64,000 nucleotides of DNA from NCBI RefSeq assembly GCF_963576615.1, contig NC_088710.1, forward strand, positions 6,259,396 through 6,323,395. Direction: 5' to 3'. The number at the start of each line of letters is the position of its first letter. The first letter of the stretch is position 1. This stretch comes from Watersipora subatra (lineage: Eukaryota; Bryozoa; Gymnolaemata; Cheilostomatida; Watersiporidae). The notes under the pieces are model-generated. The model had not been told where the DNA came from. It did no database searches and saw only the letters and a list, made by a program, of their open reading frames with translations. The translations under genes were made by a program, and so were the position numbers. Below, piece after piece: positions 58,932 to 64,000 of this stretch.

Positions 58932-59604
58932 TATAGATATTTCTTTACGATTGCAGACATCACCATAACGAAAGTTCAAATGGATTTTGTAGACAGAGCA
59001 CTGATGTTTAGAGTTAATAAGAAGTAAATTATAGTCAGTTTATTACAGAAAGTTTGGTGTTAACTTATGACGCTAGTAAACAGATCTTGCACACTAAAAA
59101 ATATAGCAATTTTATCATGTCTTTGTTTCTCAGCATGCTAATAGTCTTAGCCCAATTCTTAAGTAATCGAAGCTAAGCTTAAACGAGTCTAAGCTAAATA
59201 GATGAGTCTGCAGGAGACAAGACTAGGAAAGCTTACACCAGGCGTGAACAGTACATATATACTTGCCTTAATATGCTAAAACTCTAGTACTGGTACTCCA
59301 GGAACACTGGGCTCTCGTTGTTACTCTTAGGCAATTGTTTGTTTTATATTAAAATTTTTAACAACAGATGAGTTTAATGAAAATTTAATTTGGTCCTTTC
59401 AACAGGCCATAAGTATGTAAGGCTGTGAGATTTGTACAATGTAAGTAAATCCGTGCGATAATCATGTCATATTGCTAATCGTTGCAATCCAAATATTATA
59501 AGACATGACAGGCACAAAAAGGGTTGTTGCTTATTAACTGCATCAACAATGATTTTAAAGAAAACTGTTAAAGCTGTCAAGTGGAGAGGCATAGAATTAC
59601 CATG

Positions 59605-60235
59605 TTTAGTACACAAGGTTTCAGTACAGTAGGGTTCAGTACAGTAGGGCTCAGTACAGCAGGGTTCAGTACAGGAGGGTTCAGTGCAGGAGAGTTCAGT
59701 ATAGGAGGTTTCAGTACAGCAGGGTTCAGTACAGGAGGGTTCAGTACAGGACTGTTCAGTACAGGAAGGTTCAGTACAAGAGGGTTCAGTACAGGAGGTT
59801 TTAGTCAAGGACGGTTCAGTACAGGACGGTTCAGTACAGGACGGTTCAGTACAAGAGGGTTCAGTGCAGGAGGGATCAGTACAGGACGGTTCAGTACAGG
59901 ACGGTTCAGTACAGGACGGTTCAGTACAAGAGGGTTCAGTGCAGGAGGGATCAGTACAGGAGGGTTCAGTACAGGAGGGTTCAGTGCAGGAGAGTTCAGT
60001 TCAGAAGGGTTCAGTACAGCAGGGTTCAGTACAGGAGGGTTCAGTGCAGAAGGGATCAGTGCAGGAAGGTTCAGTACTGGACGGTTCAGTACAGGAGAGT
60101 TCAGTATAGAAGGTTTCAGTACAGGACGGTTCAGTGCAGGACTGTTCAGTACAAGAGGGTTCAGTACAGGAGGGTTCAGTACAGGAGGGTTCAGTACAGG
60201 ACACTTCAGCATAGGATGTCTTAAGTACAGGAGAG
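59605..60235. repeat. 15-bp minisatellite, open on both strands
   Basis: About 40 units of GGTTCAGTACAGGAG and variants (ACGG, GCAGG, AAGAGG). Because 15 is a multiple of three and units lack stops in most frames, long periodic frames run both ways: GFSTG repeats on the plus strand and SCTEP or LNPPV repeats on the minus strand. I regard them as by-products of the repeat, not genes. Confidence 0.9.
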
Positions 60236-63200
60236 TTCATCTTCAAATGAACCAAATTAACCTCAAAACAATCCTCATGACCTATGACCTCATGACCCCT
60301 CTCTATGGGACAAACTACTGCACCAGCTGCAACGGTCTGACTGAAACACTCCATGTAGTTTATGTTCACAGTTACTACAAATATTTTAAACAATTCAATT
60401 TTTAGCGTTAAAAAAGTCAATTTCATCCTCAAACCTTTTTTGCAAAATTCTAAGATGCTGTCTACATTAATTTGGATGACATATTAATAGTATTCTACAA
60501 AGAATGGGCTGGCGTTCAAAAGCTGTTTGTGCCAGAGCTTTGTGGTTACAAGCTTTACCTTTACTAATGAGAATTGAGTTTATTTTGAAGATACATGTAG
60601 TTTAATGCGGTTGAAGGAGAAGTGATGCTTCATTTGTTCTCGCTAGGAAACAAATAATCGGATTATTGTATTGTTATGCAGGATAACATGAAATATAATA
60701 TCGGTAAATCCGACACAAACAATCGACGACAACAAATGTAATTTTATCTACAATTTTGGCTTCCACAATTTTGATTGTGATTGAACTCAGTATTGATTAC
60801 TGGTCTCAATTACACACAACTTGGAGTTATCTTCAATTCTTGTAGAGAACAAAGGAAAAAATCATTACCATTGTTTAGGTGTGATAGTCTATAAACCTTC
60901 AGACATTATCTCTTTCTCTATCCACTCCCCCTCTTGGTCTCACACCCTCCCCTCCCTCTCCACTCCAGTCAGTCACCTCCTCCCATAAAGTGCTCAGTCC
61001 TACTACTGTTGTAAACAAGACTATAGCTTACCTTTCTTCTTGGAGTTCATCAAATTGTCAGCTGGAGGCTAGTCATCAGAGAACAGGCACATATACCGTA
61101 TAGATGTTAAGCAAATAACATATTTAAAGTAAAAGCTATATATCATAGCTACCGTGTTTACTAACAGCTATTGATTTCCTTTTCGCAAGAACAATCACAG
61201 CATGTATTTAGTCTATTTGCTATTGGCTTAACTATCACTAGACAACTTGCTAAGAAAAAGCTGCAGGAAAAGAATATTTATGATATGTGAGCCGTGTCAG
61301 TGAGGCGGAGCACATCTAACATTGGCTTCATGATATAAATAATGTTTCATACTGAACTGTTGCCCAGATTGAACAGAAGAAGATGACTCCAATTATTTTT
61401 GTCTTGAATATTTAAACTTTTATATATTTAAACTCATAAAGTTTTATAAACACTAGACTAGTTTTCATTTTTAATAAAGTCAAGGAAAGTGTATTAGAAA
61501 TGCTGTTAGAAAAAGCATGTCTGTAAAATTCTACTGAAAGTCTCTGTTCTGAAGATTCGTTAAATCAATGTAAATAATCTTAGTTCGTATATCTTAGGAG
61601 AACTAGTGCAGTAGGAGAAAGCCACTCATAAACCGTACACTGTCATTATGTGTGCTTTATTGAGTTGATAAATTGTGTCAAAATTCTTCTACCGTTTTAA
61701 TCATGTTCGACATCATGAAAGGTTTAAAGGTTAACACTAAAACAAGAAAAAAGCACTCAAGAAACCTGTCAACTTTTTACTACTCTAGACAAATAATTTT
61801 GACTGAAGGAATTCTTGTATTTAATAAGAACAGGAATACTTATTATAGCATTGTTCATAAAATTGTGTCGAATATGTGATGTCAACTCTGAAACCATCTT
61901 TTCACCTCATTTCATAAATAGATGCTACATTACCTAGGCCATATATAACTCTATTACCTAGGTTCAACTAAAATTGTATACCAGCGCATGTACTGATAAA
62001 GTGGCACCATAAACAGACAGAGCCCTAGCCAACTAATTACTATCAATGATTCTACAAAAGTTCAAATGCTACTTACCAGTTTACAGACATGAAATGATGC
62101 AGACAAAAAATTTCATTAAAACTGAGCAAACAGTCAACGTCCTTCTCTTTGACTGTCCAGTGCGCTTGTGACACCGGAGTGTTCTACATAACAGCTGCCA
62201 TTCAAATAATCTTCTTATACTACTGACAATGTCCGATGCTGCCCTTTCTCAGCCTGCGCTGCCTGCCGCCTTATAATTGCATAACTTCAAGTACATTCAT
62301 GTCACAAGTAGGAGCATTTAATGCATTAGCACCGTGGTTACCCTGTCACTCCATCTAACTGATCTTCTATCGACTTTTATGCTTTATGATTGAATTATTC
62401 CTTTCCATCAATGCTTACTATTCTTCACGTTCAGCCTTTTGTTTTCTTTCCAATCAAAGCCTCGGCGACGGGTGCTTATTAGGATTTTATAGCTTAGGCT
62501 GAACCTAATGACCTGTTAGTCATAAATGCGTAAGATGAACTGCGTATAAGATATTGCGTACAGCTCTATGTCTATGGCGCTTGGCAGAACTCACAGTGCT
62601 GGAACTTTTGGTTCTTGTTGTCTGTTGGTCTTAATTAGAGTGTAGATGTGAGATCACTGAACAATTAAAGAAACATACCTAACCATTTGAACAGGATATA
62701 CAATAGTAGTTCTTAACTAGTGTTAGATCAGATCTTAGTAGTTTGATGAAGCCTGGTTACCATTACTTCAAAAATGTCTTTTTACAAAGAAATGATAATT
62801 ACAAGAATGATAAGTAGAATGTATTGGTTTGCATCAGCCATTTGTAAATATAAATACAACATTACTAAACCTAGTAGGGTTCTTACCAGTTGCTTACACT
62901 AAAGGCCTATTTTATTAAAAGTACAATAAAGTGAACACTGCCCATCTGACCCACGTTCTGTCTCCCTACCACCAGCATACAACCCTTGAAGTTGTCTGGA
63001 AAAGTACAAAACTTGATTTTGTTAAGTGAACCCATGATCTGAGTGAAAAATGTCATAGTCTGTATGGTCAAGTAGCAAAAGTAGGTAGAATATCAGAAGC
63101 TAGAATGAGTAAATAAGTATTTTTATACTTTATTTATAAAGTATTTCGATTTATCTAGTTTGTGTTGATTATACCAACAGGTGCTTGAAAGAACATCCAT

Positions 63201-63414
63201 TTTATCTACTAGAAGATTTTTAATCACTCATGGATCCAGTAGGATGTCCGCTTGGTCTACTGCAACCAGAAGTTGTGTGAACGTTTTTAAGTGCATTGTG
63301 TTCAAATAATGGCTTTGCGATCTTGGCTGGACATGTCTAAGTCCAGTGGGAAAGAAACCTTTGTCAACTTGAAATATGCTCAGTTGCAGAGAGCGATTTA
63401 AGTTTGGGTGTCAT
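60236..63414. other. No supported gene
   Basis: AT-rich DNA with one pyrimidine-rich tract (about 60908-60975). A minus-strand segment at 61070-61031 with AG/GT borders is noted under rejected items. I see no other signal. Confidence 0.4.
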
Positions 63415-63512
63415 TCTTGCCACCACTAGTAGGCTTTGTTGAGAATTGAACTTTAACCTGTTGTTTGCTGGGTAGGCGCTCTTGACCACTGCACCATGGC
63501 TGCTAGGCTTAT
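63415..63512 (-). repeat. tRNA-derived SINE fragment
   Basis: On the minus strand TGGTGCAGTGGTCAAGAGCG is an A-box region and GGTTAAAGTTCAATTC is a B-box, about 30 bases apart. It is tRNA-like in order and spacing, but the acceptor stem does not pair. It differs from the family at 37-38 kb. Confidence 0.55.
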
Positions 63513-63771
63513 AACATGTGTTTATTTACTTGCCAAAGTGAGTACACGTTTAAACATGTCAAACATGTCAAAACATGTAAAGTAATATTATATTTATCAC
63601 AGTGAGCCTGGGAAAAAAGCTATGCCAGATTATAATAATAACTTTGTACTTTTTCTGCTAAAATCATTAGTTAAAAAAACTTCCTAGAATAACAATTATA
63701 ACAATAAAAAAATGACCAGTTGCTCATTTAACTAAAGGTTCTTAAAGTTATAACAACAAGTGATTGAAAAA

Positions 63772-63999
63772 TTATACAACTTCATGAGTTATTAGGCTTT
63801 GCTCTGCAAGAGAGCCAGTTAGTGACGCTGTAAAACTCCATTCAGGAAGACTGACGGTGCTCAGACTTCGAGGTGACCGAGTATTTTCTATATCACTTTT
63901 GATCGTGGCCACAATGTTATTAGGAGGCTTGCTAACTCCCTTTAACAGATAGGAGTCAGTAGAGCGGATAGCAGAAGAGAGAACCGTAGTCGAGGTGGA
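63772..63999 (-). CDS. Possible C-terminal exon of an unidentified gene (runs off the window)
   Basis: A minus-strand frame is open from the window edge to TAA at 63774-63772 (76 codons with the stop). It is Ser/Thr-rich (for example RSPRSLSTVSLPEWSFTASL) and has coding-like base composition compared with the AT-rich flank. No domain is recognised. There is no start codon inside the window. A CTCTTGCAG word within it could instead be a splice acceptor, in which case only the last 10 or so codons are exon. Confidence 0.4.
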   Translation of the reverse strand, partial: STSTTVLSSAIRSTDSYLLKGVSKPPNNIVATIKSDIENTRSPRSLSTVSLPEWSFTASLTGSLAEQSLITHEVV

Positions 64000-64000
64000 A

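Noticed and set aside
59581-60405. 274-codon plus-strand frame and opposing minus-strand frames
   Set aside because: They follow the 15-bp minisatellite in several frames on both strands; no domain, no splice context. Kept only as an observation.
61031-61070. Minus-strand exon candidate (PPADNLMNSKKK) with AG and GT borders
   Set aside because: No partner exon in phase was found and the neighbouring sequence shows no coding signal.

Overview
This window is nuclear DNA from an animal. It has spliced genes with GT-AG introns, an AT-rich background and a dense, varied load of transposons: Tc1, Tigger/pogo, piggyBac, PIF/Harbinger, LINE and tRNA-derived SINEs. The proteins are clearly metazoan (hnRNP A/B, HP1, a smoothelin-type CH domain, a Mab-21-fold protein). 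I cannot fix the phylum from sequence alone; an aquatic invertebrate is my guess. All gene models were built by eye from splice sites, reading phase and protein similarity.

Layout. 858-1869 (+): last three exons of a smoothelin-like calponin-homology gene. 2699-4128 (-): three coding-looking exons of a gene I do not recognise. 5170-18263 (-): hnRNP A/B gene copy 1, with two RRMs, a Met/Asn/Gln/Gly-rich tail and a 3'UTR intron; its third intron carries a nearly intact non-LTR retrotransposon in the sense direction. 18264-28497: gene-poor DNA with a PIF/Harbinger-like element that contains a nested Tigger/pogo element, plus a further TA-flanked element. 28498-30263: a decayed Tc1 transposon. 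30290-43404 (-): hnRNP A/B copy 2, a tandem paralogue with the same exon phases but lacking two tail exons and with introns full of SINEs, a piggyBac relic and a LINE relic. 44398-54584 (+): an HP1 (CBX1/3/5-type) gene, divergent from hnRNP copy 2 across about 1 kb. 55505-57562 (-): a Mab-21-fold gene most like MIEF/MiD49/51, convergent with HP1. 58268-58931: a palindrome-ended mobile element. 59605-60235: a 15-bp minisatellite. 63772-63999 (-): probably the C-terminal end of another gene that runs off the window.

The main biological point is the head-to-head hnRNP A/B-HP1 pair. Vertebrates have the same arrangement at HNRNPA2B1-CBX3 and HNRNPA1-CBX5, so this looks like an ancient bidirectional unit joining an RNA-packaging protein and a heterochromatin protein. 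Here the hnRNP side has been duplicated in tandem. The two copies kept a nearly identical 3'UTR block while their introns, tails and two exons diverged. A second theme is several mobile-element families whose ends carry palindromes or clustered CGCGAA words. Pairs of these copies give paralogous filled and empty sites that date insertions relative to each other.
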